DNA of 64,000 bases, taken from Corylus avellana. Its lineage: Eukaryota > Streptophyta > Magnoliopsida > Fagales > Betulaceae. Where the stretch lies: positions 26,748,258 to 26,812,257 of the forward strand of contig NC_081541.1 of assembly GCF_901000735.1 (NCBI RefSeq). The letters are read 5' to 3'. The notes below the pieces were generated by a model that saw only the letters and a program-made list of their open reading frames with translations, made no database searches and was not told the DNA's origin. Below are positions 47,164 through 59,380 of this stretch, one piece after another (the first letter of the stretch is position 1; every line of letters starts with the position of its first letter). The position numbers and the translations under genes were made by a program.

Positions 47164-50100
47164 TCATGGTCCATGCATTTTCTTCTTCCCTTTGTCAATT
47201 CTTCGAACATGTTCATCAAAACCTGGTGGATGGTTAGCAGCTGTCCCTTGGCCCTTTTGTATGTCGAAATCATGCGGGGCTATTCTAAATGTCATACCAC
47301 CAACTCTGGGAGGACCCCAAGAACATAATGATCGACCACCTAGAATTGGTGGTGGCCCAGTAGGGCTGCCAGTCAGATCAACAACAAGCTTCTGCCTGTT
47401 AGCAGGTTCTCTTCCACTTCTAACATGTTCTCTCAGCCTACCACCTGCTCTCGTCCTTGTTGCCAATCCTAGGGTTCTTTTATTTTTGTTCCCAAAAATG
47501 GTAGATGCCTGCAAGTTAGGTATACAATTAGGCCCCTAAATTTTTTTCTCCCTCTTAATTACATGGATATGAAGAATTGCTCACATTTTGTTTGTAGGCA
47601 TAAGGTGTTGCTGCTTTGCTGGTTGGGTGGCAGTAGGTGCATTTCCTGCAGAATGTGCTGCAGAAGTTGCTACTCTCACAGGCTGTGATGCAATCTCTAA
47701 ACATGGCCTAAATGCAGTCTGTGCTACAGGATGGGATGCAGGCTGTGAGACATGAGGTGATGCAATCTCTGAGGTTGGCCTAAATGTAGGCTGCCAGGAG
47801 TTGTGAGGTGATGCAATCTTTGAGGTTGGCCTAAATGCAGGCTGTGATACATGCTGTGATACCAGCTGTGAAGGTGTTTGAGTTGTGGTTGTTGAACAAC
47901 CACCAGATTGTGATCCTCCTGCCCTTTGTGAACTTGATGGTGTGTTCACTCTTCCCCTTTTCCTTCTAGTAGTTGTAGTGGCAATTGAAGATCCATCCAA
48001 CTACAAACACAAAAAAAATGAACAAATAAATAAATAATGAAATATGTAAACCAATTTAGTCAATTAAATAGTAATCAGCAATTGTGAAATAACTTGAGTG
48101 GATACCATATCCAAATTCCAGTCAGTTGATGCATTATCTCTGAAGTATTTTCTAACACGTGACCTTCTTTCATCTTGTCTCTGCCTAGCAACGCATGACC
48201 TCTTGTTGTGGCCAAACTTCATGTAGTACCCACATTGATTCTTGTTTCCTCCCTTCCTAGTTGTATTAGGATTTCTTGGTTCATCAATAGTCATTTCTCT
48301 TACTTTTTTAGGTCTGCCAAGAGCTACCATTGCCTTGGGTGGCTCAATCTTTGGTTGGTTGCTTCTAGGCCATTGCTTTTCACTTGGCACAGGGTAGACA
48401 ACGTAGTCATAAGCCTTGAGGTACTTTTCATTGCCATAGTACTCACTCAAATATTTAGTTGATTCCCCACCTCAATGTAAAATGACAGAAATTGCATGCA
48501 CACATGGGATACCAGCCACATCCCATCATCTAATCCCTTCCAACATGCTCAAGATTGTCTAGTCACAGAATTTTTTGATCCATGAATTGAAACCCTCACA
48601 AATATTGTTGTGTAAGAGGCTGGACTTACAATGTGTATTGAACCATCCCCTACACCAAGTGTTAGGATCTATCTTCTCTAGGTAGGCATGCGCATCCTTA
48701 CTAACCATCTTTAGCTCATCCATTACTCCGTATAACTCAATCTTTGTGTAGGATGTGGCAGCTCACCAAAGAAGATCCTACAATAGCACCCCCCAATGAC
48801 CTGCGTTTATGAAATTAGCGTACAAGTGCCTAACACATATACGATGCTCAGTGCGAACATACTTGTTCTAGGCTTGGAATGAGGCCCTACACAATAGTTG
48901 AAAAAATAATTAGTTGTATTACAATAAATACTCAATTTATATCAATAACAAATGAACACAAGTAGTTTACCTTATGTCGATCCGAAATAAAAGTCAACCT
49001 ATGTCGAGTAGGGCCAAGATCTGCAACAAGTGCCTCAATAAACCATGTCCAACTATCTTTCGTCTTAGCCTTTACAACGGCCATTGCAATAGGGTACATG
49101 TTGTTGTTGGCATCTCTGCCCATAGCAGACATCAACTGCCCCTTACACATTCCCTTCATAAAACATGTATCAAGACCCACAATAGACCTACACCCTTCCA
49201 GAAAACCATTTTTCATGGCTGCCAATGAAATGTAAAACCTCTGAAATCTGCATGGCACCTGAAGCATTGGTCTCTCAACCATCAAAATCAAACAACTACC
49301 TACATTAGTGCCCGTAACAATTGAGCAATAATCCCACAACTGTTATCACAATTGTCTACCTAAATTAATAGGCAAATAATTGGATATTTTACCCGCAAGT
49401 GCACGAGGTCAACACAGTAGTATAGTGTGCAAATACGGAGTCATTCCCACGAGGATTGCTGAATCTTGTCTAAAATCAATTCCCAAAGTAAAATAAAACA
49501 AGAGATTGGATTTAAGTTGATAATGATAAAAATGTAGGGCTTTGATATCCACCACTAATTATATTTAGCTAATATATCAATATGCCAATGTTTTGATCAT
49601 ATTATGTCGATCTAATGTTTGTCAACCTAAGAGCATGGGTGTATACTCCTTAAGCTATAGATTTCCCGAAGCAACGAGTTAGGCATAAGTGTATACTCTA
49701 ACTCTTTTTTTTCCTAAAGGATTTAGCATAGTGTATACTAAGTTATTCTTTAGGAAAACATATATTTTGTGGAAATCAACAAACACATGAGGCATAGGGC
49801 ATGTGTGTATACTCCTGGTTTTCCATGTTGATTAACCCAAGAACCCGGTGTGCATTACTTTTGTTACTTATATCAAACCCAGGACTCGGTCATCCAAATT
49901 GATTTAACTAACTAGTCCATACCACATGCACATGTTGATTAGGCACATACATATGAGGAATTCATGCAAACATGCATTCATCAATTTAGATATCACAACA
50001 AGATCATCACAAATGCGCCAATATTGAATATTAACTAAACATGACTAGGGCTTCAATCTAACCCTACTAAATAAATTAGTAAATTAGTTACACATGAAGT

Positions 50101-51794
50101 TGATTTTAAACATCTTCATAAAATAAAATAAAAGAAAGGAAAAGAATAAACCCGAAACTTGAACTTGAAGAGCTCCAATTCTTCTCATTGCAAAAGTGTG
50201 TCTATTCTAGAGGCTTAGAAGTCTATTTATAGGCTTTTAGGAATACTCTAGAACCCTAAAAATCGTAGGGTTTGAGCCCTAGTCCGCACTAAGCTACAAA
50301 ACCCTAAAAGTGCTATTTCCATAACAGGGCTGGCGGCTATCTTGGCCATCACGCACGGGTGCGCTAGATTGTAGCCTGTGTGCAATCGATCACAGGTCTG
50401 CGAACGATCCTCCTTGTCCATGCGCTCGATCGTGGTTGCCTTGCATCTTGCCATCCTCGCTTGTAGTGCGCTTGATCGCAGCTCCCCTGCGATCGATCGC
50501 TCTACTAGAGCCTTCCAAAATCCAAAATAGCTCATTTTCGGTCCAAAACTTCTGAGTTTGCTTTTTTTTCTTCTGATGACCTACAAAATCAAAGAAAACA
50601 CATAAAAGAACTAAAATTGCCTAATTAACTAAAACTAAAGAATTAAAACATGTAAGTTAAGGGCTGAAAATATGAATATTTTAGCACTTAACAACAACCG
50701 ATGGTACTGCTCATCCAGTTTTCCATAAATTGATTATCTTGCTTTTCCTTGCCCTATACAGAGAACTAACATAGACATCCACATGATATTTGGCTTTCAC
50801 CTTTTTTTGCAACACATCTATGGGCATGTTTGGCTGCTCCCTAAAAGAATCCATGCACCACTTAGCAATCCAACTTGAAGTGACCATATGATTTTGGTAT
50901 TTCCTAGTGCAGCTGTGTTTGGACCTAAGGGATATTAAAAGAAATGTCATCTCATTCTTCAACTACTTCCCATATACCCTATACTGCACTTTGTATCTTT
51001 GCAAACAATCACAATCCTCCTCTTTTCATTTTTCTTGAATTTCAAATCCTTCCCTCTCATAGTATTGTACTGTCTCACGGCTTTTCTAAATTCAGTCGCA
51101 TCATGAAATGTATTCCCTACAATCAATGTCGGATTATCCATAATAGTAGGATCAAAAGGGACTCTTGTGGTTACATCCATACGGATTAAGTGAACTGTAC
51201 TATCATCACCACTACAATGTAGTGATTCTACCTGATCACTATCATATTTCTCTACACTACCATCACTTTCGTCCCCACCCTCCCCAGCATCACCCTCCAC
51301 AGCACCACTCTCACCAGCATCCCCAACATCCCTTTCCACATTTGACTCTTCAACAACCCCTTCAGATTTTGCAACCCCCTCATCAATGTCCCCACTAGGA
51401 TGAGTAGCATCATCATCAGAATCAACTCAATCTATATCATCACTAAGCACTGAATCCCAGAAGGCATCTTCCTAAACACAACTGCCCTCTTATACTCTGA
51501 ATCCTCCTCTTCCTCTTCATCAACTACATCATCTGCTACACCATAAGTTACTATATACAACACTACGAGATCATGATCTAAATGTCTTGCCACCATTTCG
51601 TTTACATTGTAGTCAGATGACATAAGTCTTAAGCGTTGGTCTAAGGGAAATCCTAGTAAACTGTAATAAACAAGGTCCCCAGACCTATACCCATATGTAC
51701 TACACATGTCCTCTATGTCAGAAAATTTCAACTTGTACCCATCATATGGGTTTGGGTAATTACTAACATTGCCCCCAACATAATTATCCAACAT
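47164..51794 (-). pseudogene. MuDR-type transposase of element B, broken
   Basis: Minus strand, in order: an N-terminal PB1-like segment with acidic tail (51794-51432), then a frameshift and stop; the MuDR DNA-binding domain (51339-50959, GNTFHDATEFRKAV, KDLKFKKN) and helical part to 50711; a solo LTR; and the catalytic core start (49339-48970, GLDTCFMKG and FISDR, the first two acidic positions). A decayed core end and SWIM region (48930-48460) follows with several stops, then a zinc knuckle region (48450-48110, CGYYMKFGHNKRSC with one Cys lost) and two C-terminal exons (48000-47581 and 47514-47164). It once cut and pasted elements of this family; it cannot now make a complete protein. Confidence 0.85.
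49341..50693. mobile_element. Solo LTR inside the element B transposase
   Basis: TGTTATCACAATTG to GCACTTAACA, 1353 bp, with ACAAC on both sides (49336-49340 and 50694-50698). Removing it with one ACAAC restores the transposase reading EQYHRL-WDYC, proving a clean insertion. TACCCGCAAGTGCACGAGG (49391) is a sequence I recognise from plant LTR elements. CCTATAAATAGAC on the minus strand near 50230 suggests the minus orientation, but the ends are symmetrical. Confidence 0.88.
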
Positions 51795-51936
51795 TACCTA
51801 TAAAAAACACCCCCATAATGCACCTCAAACATGATAGAATGTGTATCCATTGCGTATCCTGCCACATTCATTATATTGAAAGGTAGTTTAATATTATACC
51901 CCAAACAATACCAACCACAAAAAATGAATACAATTT

Positions 51937-52625
51937 CAGCAAAGTAAAAATTTAATCAAAGTAAAAGCAACCCAACTCACAATTTTAGCAAAGTAAAAAC
52001 AACTACCCAACTCTAACTGATCACAGCATATATTTAGAGTTTATTTTTACACAAAAGGTTAGACATTTGCAATAAACTAAAAAGAAATTTTTTAAAGTAA
52101 TCAATCATTGTTGTAAAATTCAACAAAGTAAAAATTTAACCAAAGTAAAAACAACCTAACCCACAATTTTAGCAAAGTAAAAACAACTATCCAACACTAA
52201 CTAATCATAACATATATTTATGGTTTATTTATACACAAAAAGTTAGACATTTGCAATAAACTAAAATTTTTTTTTTTAAAGTAATCAATCATTGTTGTAA
52301 AATTCAGCAAAGTAAAAATTTAACCAAAGTAAAAACAACCCAACCCACAATTTCAGCAAAGTAAAAACAACTACCCAACCCTAACTGATCACAACATATA
52401 TTTAGGGTTTATTTATACACAAAAAGTTAGACATTTGCAATAAACTAAAAAGAAATTTTTTTAAGTAATCAATCATTGTTGTAAAATTCAGCAAAGTAAA
52501 AATTTAATCAAAGTAAAAACAACCCAACCCACAATATCAACAAAGTAAAAACAACCCAACACTAAATTTCAGCAAAGTAAAAACAATCCAACCCACAATT
52601 TCAACAAAGTAAAAACAACCCTAAA
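51937..52625 (+). repeat. 184-bp tandem repeat in element B, about 3.7 units
   Basis: GTAATCAATCATTGTTGTAA recurs at about 52097, 52281 and 52466, and each unit contains several AGCAAAGTAAAAACAAC motifs. The array lies just upstream of the transposase start, where promoter sequences would be expected. Confidence 0.85.
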
Positions 52626-53529
52626 GCATATATTTTATCATAATTCCTATCACAAACACAACTTTTAATATAATTGTCCCTTTTAGAAAATTATCCATCT
52701 TACCCTTGTACTCATAGCAGCCACAAACAAACCCCAAGGTTTAAGTAGTAATTTCAAAACCAAATCTAAATACTACATTCTACTATAAATTATGTAGTGT
52801 GGTCCTGTTTTTTCCTATACCCAAAGGACTACATTACCCCTAAACCAAAAACAACAACTCCACAACAACTGAAACTCTCTACCAATACACTAAGCACAAT
52901 TATCCCTTATAAGGTTAGCAACAAAAAATCCTATGATAAAGAACAAGTAATGGAAGGGATCACTTGACCACTTTATTCATAGTATAAAACTCATAGTGCT
53001 ACTCACGTGTCCAACACAAGTCGAAGCTAGGGGACCACATCTAGATTAGACAAAATAACAACAACTTTCAAAAAAACCAACGATCCTAACCCATAAACAT
53101 ATGACAACTTTTAGCGCATTGTCTGACAAACACCCTAAACGAATTTCAAAAATGGCGACAATATGGCCCACTTCAAATAAATAATACCCTAAACTAAAAA
53201 CTCCACAAAATCCCTTCCAAAAACGTTACATGCAAAACCCCCCAAACATCCGATACAAATTGTTGGTCAAACACAAATCTCAGAAAATTTCTAATACAAA
53301 CCCTAAATGTATATTTTAGGGATAACGAAACTTACTTGATTATCGTGGATCCCAAGTGATTTAGATGGGATTTCTGGCTAAACCGTTGCAGATTGATAAC
53401 CAAACTCCAACCAAAATGGTTCACCGATGACGAAGACGATGGTTTGCAAGAGCAGTCCCTGAAGCGTTTAGCAATTTCAGCTCGATAATTTGCAAGACTT
53501 AGGTTTTAACTTTTCCTACTTTTCGAATG
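52626..53529. other. Subterminal non-coding part of element B
   Basis: It matches the equivalent part of element C (for example CTCACGTGTCCAACACAAG here and ATCACGTGTCCAATACAAG at about 57404). No gene was seen. Confidence 0.6.
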
Positions 53530-54286
53530 AGGGTAGTTTGGGAATTTCGATTAGTAATAATGAGGGCAAAATGGGTAAGCCAATTGAAAAAGACGACGTG
53601 AAAATCACGTGAGGGGCCTTCCGTTAGGGTTTGACAATTCATATGGATGGAAGGGTCTTAGATGAGAGAAAACCAAAGTTCAGGGGGCCTAAGTTAGAGT
53701 TTTGGTAATTCAAGGGGTGTTTATCAAATCGGCTGAAACTTTTTTGGGGGAGGGGGATTAGTGAAGTTTCCAAGAAAAAAAAAATGAGAAACTTCACTGA
53801 AGACCCCTGAACTTTCATCCGTTTTGAAATACCCCCTCTAAACTTCAAAATCTCTCAATTTAGTCCCCTAAACTTTCAATTGCTCTCAATTTGGACCCCT
53901 CAGTCTAAATCAATCGTTAACCTCAAACGGAAAACAATAAATGTGACTTGCATGTGACTTTTTTCGCCAAAACTATCCATTATACCCTCATACTCCCTCA
54001 CCCTTACTAACTTAAATGTCCAAGAGAAACTCACTCAATTTGCAGGCCAAAATCCCACCCGAAAATGTACTCCAACACTGACAGGCGACCCACATGATGA
54101 ACCACTGCAAATCTGAGGACATCGCAACCACAACCCAAGGCTTCCACCCTTTTGAGGAAATCGCAATCTTAAAACAAATGTTTTGCATCAGCTGAAGATC
54201 ACGACCTACACTCGTTCTCCTCTCCCAACGACGAGCTCAAGACGGTGAAGGAGTCCCACACCACGACAAGGTTACGACAGTGAAAG

Positions 54287-54855
54287 ATGGAGCACTTCGA
54301 GGGTGAGGTAAGCGATTCAGGATTGAGCTATTCGATTTGCAAATATGGGAGCAAAACAGTGATCAAAACAACTTCCACAACTAAAAATCATGGCAAGAGG
54401 TTTTATGCGTGTGTAAATTATGTGATAAGTTTAGGGTTTAGAAATTTGAACAGAAATATAATTTTTGTTGTTGTAGTAATGGGTTAAACCTTAATTTGTG
54501 TGATTATGTAGAATGAAAAAAAATCATGGTTGTAATTTTTTTAAATGGGTTGAACCAGAAATTTGTGTGCTGTGATCGAGTGATGTCGATGTTGATGGAG
54601 TGGTAGTAGGATTTGAAGTCTGAAAGGGCAATGGAAGTCTTCAAATGCAAGATTGAAATTACTCAGAACAAGTCAAAAATGGAAGTTGATGTTGCTAATT
54701 TTGCACTTAAACTTGAAAGGCAGAAGAATAAGTATCAAGACTTGCAGCTGAAGTTCCAAATTGCACTTGCATGTTGTTTGTGTCTTGTTGCTGTAATGAT
54801 GCTTTATCTATCTTCTTCTAATGGACTTACATCAAGGCTGATGTTGACTAGATGA
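54287..54855 (+). pseudogene. GRF-type zinc-finger gene of element C
   Basis: Same design as the element B gene. The first finger motif is CKYG (second Cys lost), and the splice donor after NYV is mutated from GT to AT. Exon 2 (from 54512) has an extra A in a run of As that shifts the frame before the GCNFFKW part. Two TAG codons follow at 54604-54609. The downstream helix and membrane tail (54613-54855) stay open, ending SSSNGLTSRLMLTR. Not functional as it stands. Confidence 0.75.
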
Positions 54856-55664
54856 AGAAGACAATTGAAGTTGCATGTTTTTGTTGTCGTTATTTGTTAA
54901 TCCAATCCAACTACTATCAGACTAGTGCTTATGTTTTATTTTGTAATGTTTTTTGTATGAATTTTGTTGAATTTGGAATATTTGGAATGTTTTGGAATAC
55001 TTTGTATGAATTTTGTTGGTACAATTTGACAAGTTGTTTTTAGGATTTGTTCACAAAATTGAGTCCTCTATTCAATCTAATGTCTGTCAATTTCAACAGT
55101 GGAGAACTTCACAAGTGGAGTATAAAGTTTGTCACATGCTCGTAAACCTATAATTTTAAATGACAATAACAAGTGAATAACCTATACCAGCCAACCTGAA
55201 ATTAAAGAATGTTTAGATAGAAAATGGCCCAAGCATCTCAAAAATAAAATATTGAAGTTGGCCTTGATGCTTATCAGAATCCAACACTCATAAATAGATT
55301 GCATTATATTCTATTAGAGTTTTCAATCATAGGAAATAGGCATGACAACTTACCTTTATCTATAAAAGGCTATATTGTCAAAACAAGCTCACAAAACCTG
55401 AATATGGACACATTACATGCATATGAACATCATGGCTTCTAGGCTATTCAGCAATTCCATTAAGCAACTTCTTAATCATCCAACTAATCAACAATTTCAG
55501 CATAATAGTAACATAATAGTGAATCCACAAGTCACATAGTTTCTAAATGTTCCCACAAGTCAGCATGACCACCATTTCACTTCATCCATTACAATGTTTA
55601 CAAAATATAAATAGAACTATTAGGCGGTCCAATACAAAAAGTTGACAACAACAAGTCATAGTTC
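54856..55664. other. Non-coding spacer between the convergent genes of element C
   Basis: AT-rich. The ORF-like reading just after the GRF gene (54852-55043) has no domain. No gene was seen. Confidence 0.5.
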
Positions 55665-56912
55665 TCATATTTTCTTCTTCCCTTTGTCCTTCACTACTGT
55701 GGTGGACTTCTCTTTCCCCCTTATTCATTCTTCGAACATGGTCCCCAAAACCTGACGGAGGCTTGTCAATAGTTGTCCCCTTACCCTTTTGTTATACCAC
55801 CAACTCGGGGAGGACCCCAAGAGTATATTGGTCCACCACCTGGAATTGGGGGTGGGCCAACAGGGTCCCCAGTCAAATCAACAATAAGCTTTTGCATGTT
55901 GGTAGGTTGTCTCTCACTCCCAAGATGCTCCCTTAACCTACCACCCTCCCTTGTCCTTGTAGCCAATCCTAGGGTTGTCTTCTTTTTGTGACCAAATATG
56001 GATTTAGCCTGCAATATAGGTATACAATCCTAGTAAAGTTATATTTTTTTTGTCCTTTAATTACTTAATATGAAAAATTACTCACATTTGGTCTGTATGC
56101 ATAATGTGTTGCTGCCCTGTTCACTGTTCTGGCTTTCTGGGATGAAGAAGGTGCTATTCTGGTAGGCTTTGATGTAGGCTGGGATGCAGGCTATGATGGA
56201 GGCTCTGGTGCAAGCTGGGATGCAGGATATGATGGAGGCTTTAGTGCATGTTGTGATGGAGTCTCTGGTGCAGGTTGTGATTGTGTGTTCACTCTTGATT
56301 TTTTTGCACCAGCTGATGGTGTGTTAACTCTTCCACTTTTTGCACCATTTGATGGTGCGTTTACTCTTCCCCTTCTTGCACCATTTGATGGTGTGTTCAC
56401 TCTTGATCTTGTGGTGGTGGTTGCTGAAGTGGCAGTTGAAGATCCATCCAACTACAACAATATAGTAAATATAGTAAACTAAACACGACACAAGTGTTGA
56501 CAAATATAGTAAATTAAACACTAAACAAGAAACCATAGATATAGTAAACTAAACAAGTGACTTACAATGTCCAAATTTTAGTCAGTTGATGCATTGAATT
56601 GTCTCGCACAGTCCCTTCTTTCCTCCTGCCGTTGCCTTGCTTCGCATGATCTCTTATTGTGACCAAACTTTGACAGTACCCACATTGATTTTTATTTCCC
56701 CCATTTCTAATTGCATTAGGGTTTCTTGGTTCTTCAACACCCCTATGTCTGAGTTTTTTAGGTCTGCCAGGAGTTACTCTTGATTTGGGTGGCTCAATTT
56801 TAGGTTGGTCCCTTCTAGGCCATTGCTCTTCACTTGGCACAGGGTAGATAATGTAGTCATAGGACTTCAAGAACCATTCAAAAAGAATGACTAAACCAAC
56901 CCAATTTTTCAT
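55665..56912 (-). pseudogene. Transposase C-terminal remnant of element C
   Basis: Only the tail of the MuDR-type transposase is left: a zinc-knuckle segment (56900-56570, YPVPSEEQWPR, then GRPKK, NQCGYC), a low-complexity exon (56451-56191, four TPSNGA/TPSAGA-type repeats around SRVNT) and a last exon (56014 to about 55665, GLATRTREGGRLREH, then GPPPIPGGG). The catalytic DDE core and DNA-binding domain are absent, so the element depended on a transposase made elsewhere. Confidence 0.8.
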
Positions 56913-57189
56913 AATCTACTATGGTAGTTTACCTGGTATTTATAATGTCAATTATTAAATAACTTACATTTATTTGTTTAACTCCGTTGCTTAATCACAT
57001 GAAACATTATGTGGCATGGCATTCATAATATAAACCGACATGTAAGTTTGTATGAAAATTATAGTAAAAAAGTGAAGTAGCCCAAATATTATCCATCTAG
57101 AACATCTATTGGACACCTAAAAAAATAATAACTTCACAAAAAATTTTATCTCCTGCCTATATGAATTTTTATTTGTCCTTATTAAAATC

Positions 57190-57328
57190 AGGAGGGTTGC
57201 TACAATACATTCCCCTCACCATCTCCCCACCATCTCCCCACCATCTTCCCTCTTTCAACATTTTGATTTTTTCAAAAATAAAAAGAGAGAGGAGATAGTG
57301 AGGGGAATGAAAAATAGCATTTGCCTAA
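57190..57328. mobile_element. Foldback MITE inside element C
   Basis: CATTCCCCTCACCATCTCC pairs with GGAGATAGTGAGGGGAATG, flanked by TTGCTA and TAGCA arms. A short direct repeat CCCCACCATCT is inside. Confidence 0.65.
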
Positions 57329-57985
57329 AATTAGCAACCAAATAATGCAAAAGTAATGGAAGAGACCACTATATTTAATGTATTACATTCGTAGTACTAA
57401 TCACGTGTCCAATACAAGCACCAACTAGTGGACCACGCTTAGATCAGACAAAGAGAAAGATATTTGGTGGCCACACTTTAGTATCAGACGACGAGATTAC
57501 CAAACAATATGACAACTTTAGACAACATTATCAAAAACCAACAACTTTCAATGACAAAAAAATTACAAGGACGAATCAGAAACCAACAACCTTCAATGCG
57601 AAAAAAAAAGACAAGGACGAATCCCACGGATGACCCACTGCAAATTGACAAAAATAGCCACACTAAAAACTCAACAAAATCCATTCTAGAAGTGTTACAT
57701 GCAAAACCCCCAAATATCAAATACAAATTAAAGATCAAAAACAACTTTCAATAAACGTCAACTACAAACCCTACAATACAGTAACGAAACGTAATGCTAC
57801 ACAAAACGTAAAGTGTACTTGATTATAGCAGTAAAGAACTGAGTTAGACATGATTTTTGACTAAATCGACACCAAAAGTTCGGGGGTCTACTCTGGTTCG
57901 TCGACAACGACGATGGATAGGTTCGCAAGAGGACTTTTCATTTCACATTGGCAGTATAGAATGGAATTTCACTTTAAGGTTTAAT
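57329..57985. other. Subterminal non-coding part of element C
   Basis: Homologous to the right subterminal part of element B. No gene was seen. Confidence 0.5.
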
Positions 57986-58555
57986 TTGGGATTTTTTTCG
58001 AAGAGGGTAGTTTGGACATTTAACTTAGTTAGTATGAGGGTATAATGGGCAGTTCAAGCGAAAAAAGCCACGTGCAGGTCACGTTTTTCGTTTTCTGCTT
58101 GAGTTAACGATTGATTTAGATGATGGGGTCCAAATTGAGAACAATTGAAAGTTCAGGAGACTAAATTGAGAGATTTTGAAGTTTAAGGGGATATTTCAAA
58201 ACAGGTGAAAGTTTGGGGGTCTTCAATGAAGTTTCCAAAAAAAAAAAAAAAAAAAAAAAAGGGTATGGGCTTTTTTGGGGTGGCCAGACCACCTAAAGAA
58301 CGAGGTGAGTTTCGGCACCCTCATGCAACCTATTGGGGGGGGGGGTGGGTGCTGTAGTTTTGAGTGTTTTCAAAATTTCAAGTGGACTCGGTGGGGATAC
58401 TAATGAACATAAAAATACAAATCGTTTGAGTTTAACGTTGAAAACTAACAGATGGGTGCAAAGTGATAGAAATTGAAAGTTCAAGTGAAGTTTGGAGGGA
58501 TTTATTAAATCACGTGAAAGTTCAGAGGCGAAAGTGAAGTTTTCTAAAAAATCTA

Positions 58556-59015
58556 TCTTATTACAATGTACAAAGTAAGTATTGAATCTGATCCATAGCC
58601 TTTCATTTCTTTTGTTTCTGTGTATTGTTTTTAATAATAATAATAATAATAATAATAAAAGGTCTGGATATTTCATGTGTTAATGTAATTTATTCAAGCT
58701 CCTTTGAGGTACTTGGTAAAACTACAATTCCCTTGGACTTGCAAAAGAAGAAAAGGTTTAGCAGCTCAAACACTGTAGCCATGCCTCTCAACCTTGAGGA
58801 TTGACATTAACATTTCTTTCTTTCTGCTGATCCAAGAAGAGACCTTGCATTTCATTGCTTTCGCCCAACACCACAAGAGAAGTAATTGTGGCCTTTGAAT
58901 CTGATCCTTAGCTTACGAACTGTATTCTCCGATATTACATTTTTTTTTTTTTTAGCTAAAATAAACTACTCTTTTGGTCTTTGCTTTCTCTTTCTAAAGT
59001 GAATGGTAGCATTTG
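58556..59015 (+). repeat. Segmental duplication unit 2, continuation
   Basis: It matches 33570-34215 of unit 1 minus the MITE, for example GATTGACATTAACATTTC and ATTTCATTGCTTTCGCCCAA. It shows that 44747-58545 was inserted into unit 2. It ends at the N gap. Confidence 0.9.
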
Positions 59016-59038
59016 NNNNNNNNNNNNNNNNNNNNNNN
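59016..59038. other. Assembly gap (23 N)
   Basis: 23 N lie between the end of duplication unit 2 and the start of element D, so the exact left end and target site of D are not visible. Confidence 0.99.
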
Positions 59039-59380
59039 TGCAAACACCCTCCCATTGTTCAAAGCCTCTCACTTACATGTATCAAAGTTTGAGTTTCGTT
59101 CACTTTGGCCTTTCCTTTAGGATTTTCTGTGAAATCCTAATGGAAGGGGTCGCACGTGCCGCGCACGTGCGAAAGAATTATGGGAAGCCCTGTTTTACCC
59201 CTGAAGTCTTCTTTCTTGCCCTGCTTCTGCACCATTTAAATCAAAATCATCTTCTTCTTTTTTCGTTCCACTTTTCTTCCACATTTTTCTTCTTCTTCGG
59301 GCAGGCCCGCGTTTCTTGTTCTTCTTCTTCGTGCTGACCATTTCATCATTCTGCTTGGTTATACCCATTTGATACCCATT

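Larger units (their letters stand above)
45174..53771. mobile_element. Mutator-like element B (two-gene, broken)
   Basis: Terminal inverted repeats of about 230 bp: both arms carry AAAACTCTNACTTAGGCC, then GAACTTTGGTTTTCT, then CACGTGATTTTCA. The target duplication is unclear because the site is poly-A. Inside are a plus-strand GRF-finger gene, a convergent minus-strand MuDR-type transposase broken by a solo LTR, and a 184-bp tandem repeat near the right end. Confidence 0.8.
53788..58235. mobile_element. Mutator-like element C (deletion derivative)
   Basis: Terminal inverted repeats of about 245 bp: GAAACTTCACTGAAGACCCC and the complement of GGGTCTTCAATGAAGTTTC, both continuing through CAAAATCTCTCAATTTAGTC and ATCAATCGTTAAC. 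It is related to B in its GRF gene, transposase tail and right subterminal part, but the transposase N-terminus and catalytic core are gone. It lies head to tail with B inside A; flanking A-runs obscure the target duplication. Confidence 0.8.
44747..58545. mobile_element. Outer Mutator-like element A (13.8 kb with nested insertions)
   Basis: The left end AAGAAAACTTTACTTTGGC and the reversed right end AGAAAACTTCACTTTCGCC are inverted repeats that pair over about 110-145 bp (both contain GTTAGTTTTCAA). AAAAAATCTA is present on both sides (44737-44746 and 58546-58555) and only once at the matching place in unit 1 (near 33568), which proves an insertion into unit 2. Its own sequence is only about 0.7 kb; the rest is elements B and C. 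No gene of its own was seen. Confidence 0.88.

Noticed and set aside
57484..57754. Two opposing frames of about 80 aa near the right end of element C
   Set aside because: They lie in subterminal non-coding DNA conserved as sequence with element B but not in reading frame.
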